Source: Pontibacter vulgaris (GTDB lineage Bacteria; Bacteroidota; Bacteroidia; Cytophagales; Hymenobacteraceae). Taken from it: 64,000 nucleotides of DNA. This document shows positions 35,647 to 44,788 of the stretch, piece by piece. Every line of letters begins with the position of its first letter. Position 1 is the first letter of the stretch. The position numbers and the translations under genes were made by a program. The stretch lies in assembly GCF_022758145.1 (NCBI RefSeq), contig NZ_JAJVDH010000007.1:62001-126000 (forward strand), in the 5' to 3' direction. Under the pieces are notes generated by a model. That model was given only the letters and a program-made list of their open reading frames with translations, was not told the origin of the DNA and searched no databases.

Positions 35647-35928
35647 TTACTGGTTTTTGGCTTTATCCTGCAGTTGCATGGCTTTCAATTCATGTTCGGC
35701 TGCTTTTAACCTGCTTTTAGCCGCTTTCTCAAATTGGTCTGCTTCTTTAGAGCGCCTTTCAGCTTCATTTAATTCTGCCTTTAACATATCAACACGTTGT
35801 TGTTGCTCATCTATTGCCGGATTTCCTGAAGACTTGCTCCCGCCACCCGTCATAGAACAACCCAGCATTAAAGGAAATATTAATAACAGCAGGCCAGACG
35901 CGAACGAATTATTAGTAAAAATTTTCAT
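35647..35928 (-). CDS. Small lipoprotein with coiled coil
   Basis: A 93-residue lipoprotein, started at ATG 35928 to place the signal peptide before the lipobox MLGC. After a Gly/Ser-rich spacer, residues about 45-90 form an Ala/Glu/Lys heptad coiled coil (EAERRSKEADQFEKAAKSR). It could act as a Lpp-like or anchoring spacer; no family is recognised. It is convergent with the acidic lipoprotein across a shared terminator. Confidence 0.7.
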   Translation of the reverse strand: MKIFTNNSFASGLLLLIFPLMLGCSMTGGGSKSSGNPAIDEQQQRVDMLKAELNEAERRSKEADQFEKAAKSRLKAAEHELKAMQLQDKAKNQ

Positions 35929-36080
35929 AGTTGTAATATTTGGTCTATCCTGCATTACGCTTTTACCTGAAAGCTAGTTAAAATTTATACTTTAAAACAG
36001 GGTCAAAAAAGAGCTATTATTTTATAAAATCAGTATATTTATTTCACACTATAAATATTCTTCACTAAAAGGCTAAAACT

Positions 36081-36560
36081 ATGAATGGAGCACATATCCA
36101 CTTGCTCATCAATCATTTACCCATAGCTGGCACCATCATCGGACTGCTTGTGCTTTTGGCTGGTTACTTGCTTAAATCCTTTACTGTAAGGCGAACGGCT
36201 TTGGGTATATTCCTGTTTGCTGCGCTCCTTACTGTACCCAGCTACCTGAGTGGCGAAGGTGCGGAAGAAGTAGTGGAAGAAATGGCTGGCGTGAGCCACG
36301 ATCTGATTGAAGAACACGAAGATCTGGGCAAAATTTTCCTGATCCTGATGGGCGTATTGGGGCTTGCGTCTGCAGTTACTCTTTTTGCTGATCTGAGAAA
36401 AACAGGCCCTAAAAATAATCTATACTTCCTGGTGCTTGTAATTTCAGTGGTATGTATTGTAATGGCTGCGCAGGTTGGATTATCGGGCGGTAGCATCATG
36501 CACTCCGAGATCAGAAACAACGCAGCACAACCAACCGAAAATCCGGAACCTGGCAGGTAG
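36081..36560 (+). CDS. DUF2231-like membrane protein
   Basis: A 159-residue integral membrane protein with four predicted helices. Conserved-looking His occur at the start (AHIHLLINHLPIAG), in GVSHDLIEEHED and near the end (GGSIMHSEIR), a pattern compatible with heme or metal binding in DUF2231-like proteins. The segment PSYLSGEGAEEVVEE between helices 2 and 3 is also family-like. Monocistronic, with a shared terminator after it. Function is unknown. Confidence 0.72.
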   Translation: MNGAHIHLLINHLPIAGTIIGLLVLLAGYLLKSFTVRRTALGIFLFAALLTVPSYLSGEGAEEVVEEMAGVSHDLIEEHEDLGKIFLILMGVLGLASAVTLFADLRKTGPKNNLYFLVLVISVVCIVMAAQVGLSGGSIMHSEIRNNAAQPTENPEPGR

Positions 36561-36580
36561 TTTAATTATAAATACTACAT

Positions 36581-36619
36581 AAAAAAAGCCGCTGCTCTAC
36601 AAGAACAGCGGCTTTTTTT
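36581..36619. terminator. Bidirectional terminator overlapping a stop codon
   Basis: Stem AAAAAAAGCCGCTG/CAGCGGCTTTTTTT with an 11-base loop. It follows the DUF2231-like gene and its right arm abuts the stop codon (36618-36620) of the leftward DUF3570 gene. Confidence 0.9.
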
Positions 36620-37826
36620 ATTTGGCTGACGGAATGGTAAATCCAAGATCCGTGCTGATGATGTATGCTTTCAGGCCATCGCCCCGCCAGTATTGTGCTG
36701 CACGCAGGTCTATACTTTTAAACATGCTGTTATTGCTTGTAAAAGGTAACTCAAAAGTAGAGATGCCAAAGAGAGGCGAATAGCGAACTCCCAACCCAAC
36801 TTTGTGGCTTGTAAAGGCTGAAAGGTCATAATCGGAAGTATAAAATTCCTGCAACAGGTTATGCTCTTTATACGGCGCAAAATAATCGGCGGCAGTTTGC
36901 TGGTAATAACGATAGAACGGATAAACCGAGAAGAATGGGCCGATTTTGACAGGCGTTTCCAACTCTATTGTGTTGGCTATTACACCCCAGTTGTCAGCGT
37001 AAAACCGGTAGAAAAACCGGGTTGTAACATAATCGCTGAGGTAATAATTTATACGCACTCCAATCGGGTATTTCAGGCGGCTATCCGGCAGTTGCTCTAC
37101 ACGGGCCTCTTCCTGCTCCCTGAAATACACGCGGTGGAACGGGGTAGAAAGCAAACCAGTCTGGTACACAAGATCCGAGGAAATAGAAGCCTGAAGCTTG
37201 CGGTTTATTACCTGGATAACGGTTGCCGATAAATTATAGGATTGTCGTTTATCGGTGCTTACCAGGTCGCCGCGGCCACGGAGCTCCTGCGGGTAAATAA
37301 TATGCCAGGTATCAAAAAAAGCCTGCCCGTTAATGCTCACTTCCCTGTTCCCATCCTGCGATTCTTTAGCCCAGCCCAAACCTGCCGAAAAGGAAGTATA
37401 ATCATACTCTGTAGAGAAACCGGCATTTATACTTTTAGTAACACGGCTAATGCTGTTACGCCGGCTAAGACCCACGTTTATATGCGTGCGGGTATCAGAA
37501 CTGGAAGCCGAAGAAACATTAAAATCTATTTTATCGGTAGAGGCTGAAGAATAATAATCCATCCCAAAATTTACATTCAGGTTGGTTACCGTATCCAGCG
37601 GAACATTTACAATTATAGTTGGAGTTACATCAGTCAGTTCTTCCGTGCCTATACCACCCGTAACGGGTGAATGTTTTCCGTCCTGGCTATAATAACTGGC
37701 CAGTATATTTACATCGGCAGGTGGCAATTGCTTCACCCGTTTTGGTTGCTGTGCAGTTGTTTCCTGGGCTATGGAAGTTGTGGCTAAACTTAAAGCCAGC
37801 AGCAGTAGTGTATACTTTAGTTGCAT
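36618..37826 (-). CDS. DUF3570 outer-membrane beta-barrel-like protein
   Basis: A 402-residue exported protein with an N-terminal signal peptide ending near SIAQE. The mature protein is rich in alternating beta-strand and aromatic patterns (for example FFYRFYADNWG and FSVYPFYRYYQ), and the family DUF3570 is predicted as an outer-membrane barrel. The VTGGIGTEEL segment near residue 56 is family-typical. It is the last gene of the thioredoxin-ApbE-DUF4266 cluster and overlaps the DUF4266 gene by 10 bases, so the two are coupled. Confidence 0.85.
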   Translation of the reverse strand: MQLKYTLLLLALSLATTSIAQETTAQQPKRVKQLPPADVNILASYYSQDGKHSPVTGGIGTEELTDVTPTIIVNVPLDTVTNLNVNFGMDYYSSASTDKIDFNVSSASSSDTRTHINVGLSRRNSISRVTKSINAGFSTEYDYTSFSAGLGWAKESQDGNREVSINGQAFFDTWHIIYPQELRGRGDLVSTDKRQSYNLSATVIQVINRKLQASISSDLVYQTGLLSTPFHRVYFREQEEARVEQLPDSRLKYPIGVRINYYLSDYVTTRFFYRFYADNWGVIANTIELETPVKIGPFFSVYPFYRYYQQTAADYFAPYKEHNLLQEFYTSDYDLSAFTSHKVGLGVRYSPLFGISTFELPFTSNNSMFKSIDLRAAQYWRGDGLKAYIISTDLGFTIPSAK

Positions 37827-38041
37827 CCGCAGCCTCCTCCTACTTTACCGCCATTTGCACCACTTCCGCCCTCCCGGTAAGATTGAAAGTTAATCTCAAA
37901 CGATTCAATCTTCCGCATGCTCAGCTGCATTTCCTCCTCGTTTAAGTATGCCTTCTGGTAAGGCTTTACAGCTTCGCAGCTGCTCAACAGGCTTATACCT
38001 GCGGCAGCTGTAAGTATAAATTTCATAGTTCTTATCTTCAT
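37817..38041 (-). CDS. DUF4266 short lipoprotein
   Basis: A 74-residue lipoprotein (a second ATG lies 15 bases in) with lipobox LSSC. The family-typical motifs are VKPYQKAYLNEEEMQLSM and the C-terminal run SYREGGSGANGGKVGGGCGCN with two Cys at the end. The conserved CxC end suggests a metal or thiol role. It overlaps the DUF3570 gene and lies 15 bases after ApbE. Confidence 0.88.
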   Translation of the reverse strand: MKIRTMKFILTAAAGISLLSSCEAVKPYQKAYLNEEEMQLSMRKIESFEINFQSYREGGSGANGGKVGGGCGCN

Positions 38042-38056
38042 AAGACAGTAAGCTTG

Positions 38057-39109
38057 TTACTTTTTATTTTGTTTTGAAGTAAGCGGGTTAGGCTTATTCT
38101 GGTAGTAATGCAGGTGCAGGTCTTCAGAGGTTATCAGCTCATTATCATCGGTTATCAGCAAACACTCTACTCCTTTTAACTGGTTAATTAAGTATAACCC
38201 TTCTTCTTTTCCAAGCACCGTCACGGCAGTAGCCAGGGCATCGGCTAGCTCAGCGTTGGCACATACTATGGTTACGCTTTTTAATCCTGATACGGGGTTG
38301 CCAGTGCGTGGGTCTATAATGTGCGAGTATCTTTTGCCTTCTATTTCGGCAAACTTTTCGTAATTACCTGAGGTAACCACCGCCAGGTTATCGGCGGTTA
38401 GCCAAGAGAATACTTTTTCTTTTTCTTCGGGATCGCTTATACCCACATACCACGACTGGCCATTAGCTTGTTTGCCCCAGGTTACCAGATCGCCGGCCGC
38501 GTTAACTACACCGCCTTGTATACCCATTTCGCGCATTACATCGCGGGCGCGGTTTGCAGCATAGCCTTTTCCGATAGCGCCAAAGCCTATTTTCATGCCA
38601 CGCTCTTTCAGGAAAACGCTGTGGTCTGAAGGGTTCTGAATTATCTTTTTATAGCCGATTTTAGAAACAGAAGCAGCTACCTGCTGAGGCGAAGGCAGGG
38701 ATTTCATACTTCCGTCGAAGTGCCATACTTTGTCTATTGCGGCAAAGGAGATATCGAAAGCGCCGCCTGTCATGTCAGAGATGCGGTTGCTGCGGCTGAT
38801 AAGGTCGTAAAGCTCCTGGTCTACTACTACAGGCTTAATGCCTGCATTGCGATTGATAGCGCTGGTCTGGGAGGATGGTTGCCACTCCGAAATTAATGCT
38901 TCTATGCGCTGGATTTCCTTTATACCTGCTCCAATAGCTTCCAGCGCTTTTTGTTCGTCTTTAGAAACGGCTGCCAGCTCGAAGCGGGTGCCCATCAGCA
39001 GCAGCACTTTTTTATAAACTTGCGGTTTGGTAGTTGGCTGGCGTTGCGCACTTGCACTGGGAGCAAGTATAAACAGCAGCAGTATACTTAGTAGTAAATG
39101 TTTTAGCAT
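38057..39109 (-). CDS. apbE: FAD:protein FMN transferase (ApbE)
   Basis: A 350-residue exported ApbE-family enzyme that attaches FMN covalently to Thr or Ser of redox proteins. It has a signal peptide (about 1-22), the core segments LMGTRFELAAV and MTGGAFDISFAAIDKVW, GFGAIGKGYAANRARDVM, and the metal-binding region HIIDPRTGNPVSG. It is the centre of a four-gene run with DUF4266 and DUF3570, which are possible substrates or partners. A hairpin separates it from the thioredoxin gene, so ApbE may have its own promoter. Confidence 0.93.
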   Translation of the reverse strand: MLKHLLLSILLLFILAPSASAQRQPTTKPQVYKKVLLLMGTRFELAAVSKDEQKALEAIGAGIKEIQRIEALISEWQPSSQTSAINRNAGIKPVVVDQELYDLISRSNRISDMTGGAFDISFAAIDKVWHFDGSMKSLPSPQQVAASVSKIGYKKIIQNPSDHSVFLKERGMKIGFGAIGKGYAANRARDVMREMGIQGGVVNAAGDLVTWGKQANGQSWYVGISDPEEKEKVFSWLTADNLAVVTSGNYEKFAEIEGKRYSHIIDPRTGNPVSGLKSVTIVCANAELADALATAVTVLGKEEGLYLINQLKGVECLLITDDNELITSEDLHLHYYQNKPNPLTSKQNKK

Positions 39110-39131
39110 GAAACCGGTAGTGTAAAAAGTA

Positions 39132-39167
39132 AGAAACCCACCCGTGGTATATACAAGGTGGGTTTCT
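39132..39167 (-). terminator. Hairpin between thioredoxin and ApbE genes
   Basis: Perfect 11-base stem AGAAACCCACC/GGTGGGTTTCT with a 14-base loop; T-rich sequence follows on the minus strand. It may terminate or attenuate transcription into apbE. Confidence 0.7.
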
Positions 39168-39184
39168 GAGGATTTATACGGCGC

Positions 39185-39658
39185 TTATTTTAAAAGCGAT
39201 TGCAATTGCTGAATATAATTTTCGGGGCCGCCGGCTTTGTAACCGGTTTTGCCCAGCACTTTACCATCGGCATCGGTTAAAACCACCAACGGAAACGTAC
39301 CTTCTTTATCATACTTGCTGGCCAGGGCTTCGTTGTGCTTCATTTGCGGCTCAGGTAGCTGGTTCTTTTTAAATCTAGGAAAATCGAGCTCCAGCAATAC
39401 TAAATTATCTTTTGCATACTTCTGGAAACTAGGCGTATCCCATACTTCTTTGCGCAGCATAATGCAGGGCTTACACCAATCAGAACCGGCAAACACCATC
39501 ATAATGGGCTTATGTTCTGCTTTGGCCTGTTTAACGGCTTCGTCATAGTTATGCTGCCATTGGTCGTGATTTGCAGGTACTGCCTGGGCAAAAGCGCTAA
39601 CAGATAAAAGCATAAGGCAAAGGCCAAGTAGTGCGTGCAAAATTCTGTTCTTCTTCAT
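39185..39658 (-). CDS. Periplasmic thioredoxin
   Basis: A 157-residue exported thioredoxin-family protein. It has a signal peptide ending near AFAQA and the active site SDWCKPC (Cys-Lys-Pro-Cys). The C-terminal half (FPLVVLTDADGKVLG) is typical. It would keep envelope proteins such as the CxC-ending DUF4266 reduced (inference). It is upstream of ApbE in the same direction but separated by a hairpin. Confidence 0.9.
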   Translation of the reverse strand: MKKNRILHALLGLCLMLLSVSAFAQAVPANHDQWQHNYDEAVKQAKAEHKPIMMVFAGSDWCKPCIMLRKEVWDTPSFQKYAKDNLVLLELDFPRFKKNQLPEPQMKHNEALASKYDKEGTFPLVVLTDADGKVLGKTGYKAGGPENYIQQLQSLLK

Positions 39659-39933
39659 ATCGATTTTATTTCATAGTGATTATCAGGCAAACACCTGACC
39701 TGACACTTTAGTGCAAAACACATGCCTATTTACCAGAAAAAATATCCAATTCAAAAATAAAGCATCTTTAAATTTGAGTACAAATTATACTTATACTTAC
39801 AGGCTAAAGTTTTTGACCTTACATGTACTTACCTGAAGAACTATAGTACACCAAAAGGCGTTAGTGATTTCGCTTCCAGTTTAAAAAGCTTTATACTTTT
39901 ATAGTAAAACCTGTTTTTAAATCATTCAATTAT

Positions 39934-41052
39934 ATGCCTCCTAATTCTCCGCGAGACTTTTTCGGAGTAAAGCGCAATACTGCTGAAATAAAAGCAGAAA
40001 TTTTGATGCCATTTGTTCGTGCCTGGTGCAGCACAAGTATAAGCAAGCAAAATGCTGCAGATGATAAACCTGTACTTTACATAGACCTGAATGCCCTTGC
40101 GAACGGGCCTGATGAAACACTTGCTATTCTGGAAGCGATATACTCAGCAAAGGGCACTAGCGCCAATTTTGCGCAAAAGGTTTGCACCTGGTTTTATACT
40201 TCAGGAAATGAGGCTGATGCAAGTATAAATGCCGCTTTAGAGAATCCGGCAATTTCAGAATCGCTTAGCTATCAGCCAATGGTTCTAACAGAAACTCAGG
40301 ACCCGGAATTGCTACATGATTTACCTGATCAGAACCAGGCATCCTTAATTTACCTGGAGCCTTTCAGTTTTAAGTATACCTCCGTTTTACCTTCAAAATT
40401 AATCGCCAATCCGGGCGCAGATCTGTTCATGCTTTTCAGTGATGAAGAACTGAAAGCGGCTTTTTCTAAAAAGAAAGTAAGCCCGGTAGTAGAAGTGCTT
40501 TTACAAGAACAATTGCCAGCCATCAGCAGCTATTTTAAAAGCGAACGAAATGCGGTTAAACGATCTGAATTTATACTTGAAAACCTGGAAACCTCGCTTC
40601 TCCAAAAAGGCTATTATCCGCTTAAGTTTACGATTGGATCTCCGGATAAAAACGAATTCAGCCACTACCTGGTGGTGGCCTGTAAATTGCCTGCCACCTT
40701 TGCAAGCATAAAAGAAATACTGCTGCCTTATAGCGACCACCGTGCAGATGGCGTTCCGCTCTTCACCATAAATCTGAAAAACACAAGCCAGTTATCGCTT
40801 TTCCCGGATGATCGTGAACAATCGGTAGCTAACCTGGCGGCTGATCTTTCTAAGAAAGCCAAGCTTTATAACTATAAACTGATCGATAAAATATACGAGC
40901 ATCACCATACCGGCACCAGGTATATCAAAGACAATTATAAGGATGCTATTGAGAGAATGAGAGATGAGGGGATTATTATGTTGCTCAACTCTAAAACCAT
41001 GCAACCCATTAAAAAAGCTACCTACACCTCTATGGTAAAGTATAAAGTATAA
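39934..41052 (+). CDS. TcmP-like paralog with degraded motifs
   Basis: A 372-residue protein clearly homologous to the TcmP-like protein at 9372-10496 over its length: DFFGVKRNTAEIKAEIL at the start, DGVPLF in the middle, and a similar winged-helix tail. The key motifs are altered. FIDLYAGEG becomes YIDLNALANG, losing the GEG, and LDPFG becomes LEPFS. It is thus probably without SAM-type activity, or has a changed one. It is monocistronic, 270 bases from the thioredoxin gene. No recognised partner lies nearby. AAGTATA-type heptamers are frequent around it. Confidence 0.72.
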   Translation: MPPNSPRDFFGVKRNTAEIKAEILMPFVRAWCSTSISKQNAADDKPVLYIDLNALANGPDETLAILEAIYSAKGTSANFAQKVCTWFYTSGNEADASINAALENPAISESLSYQPMVLTETQDPELLHDLPDQNQASLIYLEPFSFKYTSVLPSKLIANPGADLFMLFSDEELKAAFSKKKVSPVVEVLLQEQLPAISSYFKSERNAVKRSEFILENLETSLLQKGYYPLKFTIGSPDKNEFSHYLVVACKLPATFASIKEILLPYSDHRADGVPLFTINLKNTSQLSLFPDDREQSVANLAADLSKKAKLYNYKLIDKIYEHHHTGTRYIKDNYKDAIERMRDEGIIMLLNSKTMQPIKKATYTSMVKYKV

Positions 41053-41230
41053 CGTTCAGCCTTGCCGCATACTTATTATTCCGGAAGTATAGTACTGTTG
41101 CTGGAAATTTGCCAACCTGTAATTAATATTGCGGCGGCAGAAATGGGCAGGCTGCCTTAAAGAAGTAGCCTGGTTATAGCAAGCCAATTTGTACGCAAAA
41201 ACGTATGCTATACTTTACCTGAAAACTGAT

Positions 41231-43165
41231 ATGAGCAGCACAACAAACTCCAGAGCACTTTCCGGTGCGGGTCTTTTGATTGCACTGGGCATTATTTACG
41301 GAGATATTGGCACCTCGCCGCTTTATGTAATGAAAGCCATTATCGGGGAAAGGCTTATAAGTCAGACGCTTGTGTATGGTGGTATTTCCTGTGTTTTCTG
41401 GACACTAACGCTGCAAACTACTCTAAAGTATGTTGTACTTACCTTACAGGCCGATAACAACGGTGAAGGGGGAATTTTCTCACTTTATACTTTAATACGC
41501 CGGCGTGCCAAATGGCTTGTTATTCCGGCCATGTTAGGTGGCAGCGCCCTGCTTGCCGATGGCATTATCACCCCTCCTATTTCTGTTTCCTCGGCTATTG
41601 AAGGCCTGCGCATACTTTACCCATCAATAGCCACAATACCTATTGTAATAGCCATCATCACCGCCCTTTTCCTGATGCAGAGCTTTGGTACCGAAATAGT
41701 AGGTAAAGTTTTCGGGCCTATTATGTTATTGTGGTTTACGATGCTTGGCGCGTTGGGGCTTTTATCGCTGGTATATCACCCCGAAATTTTATATGCCCTT
41801 AACCCACGCTATGCCTGGGAAATGCTGGTAAATTACCCGAATGGTTTCTGGCTGCTGGGTGCGGTTTTCCTGTGTACTACGGGTGCCGAGGCCTTGTATT
41901 CTGATTTGGGCCATTGCGGAAAACCTAATATCAGGATAAGCTGGATATTTGTAAAAACCTGCCTGGTGCTTAATTACCTGGGGCAGGGCGCCTGGCTAAT
42001 GACAAATTCAGGTCAATTGCTGGCTAAGAACCCATTTTATGCGCTTATGCCAAACTGGTTTTTGCTTACCGGTATCAGCATTGCAACCATCGCTGCTATT
42101 ATTGCCAGCCAGGCGTTAATCAGTGGTTCTTTCACACTTATCAGCGAAGCTATCCGCCTGAATTTATGGCCGAAAGTACGTGTGGTATATCCTACCCTGC
42201 AAAAAGGGCAATTGTTTGTGCCAAGTATAAATATGCTGCTGTGGGCTGGTTGCGTTGGAGTAGTTTTATACTTTCACGAATCGTCGCGGATGGAGGCCGC
42301 TTATGGTTTGGCTATTACCATTGCCATGCTATCTACCACCATCCTGATGAGTTATTACCTGTATGTAAAGTATAAATCGAGGTTTATAGTTGGCAGTTTC
42401 CTGGCTGTTTATATAGTGATAGAGGGGTCTTTTCTGGTAGCTAACCTCGATAAGTTTCCGCATGGTGGCTGGGTGACGCTACTAATCGGGAGTATGCTGC
42501 TAACTGTGATGTATATCTGGATCAAGGCTTTTATTATTAAACGGCGCCTTACCGAATATGTACGCGTAAAGGATTACCTGCCTGCTCTTCGCGAGCTAAG
42601 TATGGATGAAACCATACCCAAATACTCTACACACCTGGTTTTTATGACCAGCGCCCCGCATCCCAAAGAAATTGAATCCAAGATCATATACTCCATCTTC
42701 CAGAAACGCCCTAAAAGAGCTGATATTTACTGGTTTGTGCATGTTGAAACTACAGACCAACCTTATACTATGGAGTATAAAGTAAAGATTGTGGAGCCGG
42801 AAGATGTGATCCGGGTTGACTTCAGGCTTGGTTTCCGGGTAGAGCAGCGCATTAACCTTTTCTTCCGGCATGTGGTGGAAGAACTAGTAGAGAAAGGCGA
42901 TGTAGATATAACCAGCCGCTATGCTTCTCTGAGCAAACAGCACCGCATCGGCGATTTCCGGTTTGTTGTGCTCGAAAAATTCCTGTCTTACGAAAACGAC
43001 CTGCCTTTTAAAGAACAGAAGATCATGGAGTGGTATTTCTTTATTAAGCAATTCACGAGCGGAGAAGATAAATGGTTTGGCCTGGATACCAGCTCTATAA
43101 AGGTTGAGAAAGTGCCGCTCGTCATCAGGCCGGTGCAGGCGCCTGAGTTAAAACGAATTTCTTAA
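41231..43165 (+). CDS. kup: Kup potassium transporter
   Basis: A 644-residue potassium uptake permease started at ATG 41231. It has about 12 membrane helices followed by a cytoplasmic C-terminal domain. The signature GIIYGDIGTSPLYVMK opens the first helix. Members carry K+ with H+ symport. Complete, with no sign of c-di-AMP elements recognised upstream. Stands alone between the TcmP-like gene and a lipoprotein gene. Confidence 0.95.
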   Translation: MSSTTNSRALSGAGLLIALGIIYGDIGTSPLYVMKAIIGERLISQTLVYGGISCVFWTLTLQTTLKYVVLTLQADNNGEGGIFSLYTLIRRRAKWLVIPAMLGGSALLADGIITPPISVSSAIEGLRILYPSIATIPIVIAIITALFLMQSFGTEIVGKVFGPIMLLWFTMLGALGLLSLVYHPEILYALNPRYAWEMLVNYPNGFWLLGAVFLCTTGAEALYSDLGHCGKPNIRISWIFVKTCLVLNYLGQGAWLMTNSGQLLAKNPFYALMPNWFLLTGISIATIAAIIASQALISGSFTLISEAIRLNLWPKVRVVYPTLQKGQLFVPSINMLLWAGCVGVVLYFHESSRMEAAYGLAITIAMLSTTILMSYYLYVKYKSRFIVGSFLAVYIVIEGSFLVANLDKFPHGGWVTLLIGSMLLTVMYIWIKAFIIKRRLTEYVRVKDYLPALRELSMDETIPKYSTHLVFMTSAPHPKEIESKIIYSIFQKRPKRADIYWFVHVETTDQPYTMEYKVKIVEPEDVIRVDFRLGFRVEQRINLFFRHVVEELVEKGDVDITSRYASLSKQHRIGDFRFVVLEKFLSYENDLPFKEQKIMEWYFFIKQFTSGEDKWFGLDTSSIKVEKVPLVIRPVQAPELKRIS

Positions 43166-43249
43166 GCTGGTAAGGAAGTATAATGGTAATTTAAGTTTCT
43201 ATTTGTCTGTGACTCTAAATACCGTCTAACCTATAATTTCAGAAATTAC

Positions 43250-44089
43250 TTATTTTCCACAGTCATAAGTATAAACTGTAGTTTCCTTATCTCCATTTAA
43301 GTAAGTCTTGATAGCTTCAGTCGGATAACCATGTTCGTTATAAGTATAGGTTGCTGTATAAGACTCATGTTTATATATATTACTACCATCAGGTGAAGTA
43401 AGTATATAGGAAGTTACGTTTTGCCTAAACAAAGCAAATACAGGATTCACTGCACCTCTTGTAAACCTATAGTTTATTAAAGGCAAATCTGGCATTGGAG
43501 AGAACTTACCGTCAAAGCTAAAATGTAATTTAAAAGTTTCATTACCCTCAAAATATTCTATAATCTGAGAAATCTGCCCGTTTGTATAAGAGTATTTATA
43601 TGTATAAAATGGAGTTTGTCGATCAGGTACATAATGTTGAGCTTCAGTTCGCTTTTTAGCTGCATTATATTTATAACTATAGTACCCTAGGTAAGAAGGT
43701 TCAAAATCGTAGAAATTAACTTTACGTTCTTGTTTTTCAACTTGGTTAAGGCCTTTATAACTAGTAATCCACTTGTCTTTCTGAACTAAACCATTATTAG
43801 GGTCTGTAAATATAATTAGCTGCTCTACAAGTCTATTTTGTGCATCATAGGTCAACGCGGTGATTTCGCGTAGGTCAGGAGTCGCTATTTTAATTAGCTT
43901 TCCTTGCTCATCATAAGTATAATTGAGCTGCACAACAAAAGGCTCCCATCGAACTATATCCTTTGTAAGGGTGCTACTTAACAGCCTACATTTTGGCTTA
44001 AATTCGGGCGCAACTTCTTGCTTCTTATCACAGCCTAATATTGTTGTAAGCAGTAAGAAAGATAACAGTAAGTGTAAATTTATTTTCAT
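43250..44089 (-). CDS. Lipoprotein with YD-type repeats
   Basis: A 279-residue lipoprotein started at ATG 44089, because the 18-codon upstream extension lacks a signal peptide; the lipobox is TILGC. Repeats such as LNYTYDEQGKLIKIA and LTYDAQNRLVEQL resemble those of the lipoprotein at 3050-3937, though this one lacks the Pro-rich linker. It is more AT-rich than neighbouring genes, which could mean recent acquisition. Function unknown. Confidence 0.72.
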   Translation of the reverse strand: MKINLHLLLSFLLLTTILGCDKKQEVAPEFKPKCRLLSSTLTKDIVRWEPFVVQLNYTYDEQGKLIKIATPDLREITALTYDAQNRLVEQLIIFTDPNNGLVQKDKWITSYKGLNQVEKQERKVNFYDFEPSYLGYYSYKYNAAKKRTEAQHYVPDRQTPFYTYKYSYTNGQISQIIEYFEGNETFKLHFSFDGKFSPMPDLPLINYRFTRGAVNPVFALFRQNVTSYILTSPDGSNIYKHESYTATYTYNEHGYPTEAIKTYLNGDKETTVYTYDCGK

Positions 44090-44236
44090 ATTTAAATAAG
44101 GTCTGTTATATAATTGATCTGCTAAGCCAATAAACATACACAAATTTTAATATTTAATCAGCAGAATATTTAATTAAGAAGAAAATTACTCTTGATTTAC
44201 TTATAAAGGATACCCTTCATTAAAACATTTTAAAAA

Positions 44237-44262
44237 TTTGGTTCTGTAAATTATGAACTAAG
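44237..44262. promoter_or_regulatory. Operator-like palindrome A before the GbsR/MarR gene
   Basis: A 26-base near-palindrome with GGTTC and GAACTAAG half-sites around TGTAAATTAT. It matches 22 of 26 bases of the site at 44789-44814. It lies just upstream of the TACCTTTG promoter element, so binding would block transcription. Confidence 0.7.
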
Positions 44263-44274
44263 GGAACGAGTATA

Positions 44275-44282
44275 TACCTTTG
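44275..44282 (+). promoter_or_regulatory. Bacteroidota -7 promoter element TACCTTTG
   Basis: TACCTTTG matches the TAnnTTTG consensus of the primary sigma factor in this phylum, 15 bases before the GbsR/MarR start. No clear TTTG -33 element is seen in the correct place. Confidence 0.6.
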
Positions 44283-44296
44283 CACTGTTAAAAGGT

Positions 44297-44776
44297 ATGA
44301 TTGACTCAAAACCAATGCTTCTAAACGATAAACAAAAAGCCCTGATAGAAAAGATCGGGATTTACCATGAGAACAACGGCATGCAGCCTGCTGTAGCCCG
44401 CATCATGGGTTTGCTCTTTGTGTCTGATCAGCCGGAAATGACTTTTGATGAGATCAGTGAGACACTAAACCTGAGCAAAAGTGCTACAAGTAATGCCCTG
44501 AACCTGTTATTACAAACCGGTCAGATCGAATACACTACCTTCTCGGGCGAACGCAAACGCTATTTTAGACTAAAACTTAGCAACTGGCGCGATGGATTTA
44601 CTAAGAAGATAAGCCAGATGATCAGCTTCCGTGAGTCTTTGCAGGAAGCAATGGCGCTTAAGGCCGACAAAGATTGCCAGGCCAGCCAAAATATCAACGA
44701 ACTGATTGAATTCCTTGATTTTCTGAGCCAGGAAATGCCTACCCTGCTGGAGAAGTGGGAAAACAGAAAGCACTAA
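44297..44776 (+). CDS. GbsR/MarR-family transcription regulator
   Basis: A 159-residue regulator with a winged helix-turn-helix (about 40-85: FDEISETLNLSKSATSNALNLLLQTG) and a helical dimer region. No ligand-binding family motif is seen. It is immediately upstream of the efflux operon and flanked by two near-identical palindromes, so it is the likely local repressor of itself and the pump. Its start lies 15 bases after a TACCTTTG element. Confidence 0.88.
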   Translation: MIDSKPMLLNDKQKALIEKIGIYHENNGMQPAVARIMGLLFVSDQPEMTFDEISETLNLSKSATSNALNLLLQTGQIEYTTFSGERKRYFRLKLSNWRDGFTKKISQMISFRESLQEAMALKADKDCQASQNINELIEFLDFLSQEMPTLLEKWENRKH

Positions 44777-44788
44777 TTTTTTTATTCA

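Noticed and set aside
44090..44143. 18-codon extension of the second YD lipoprotein
   Set aside because: It would place non-hydrophobic residues before the signal peptide; ATG at 44089 gives a normal lipoprotein signal.
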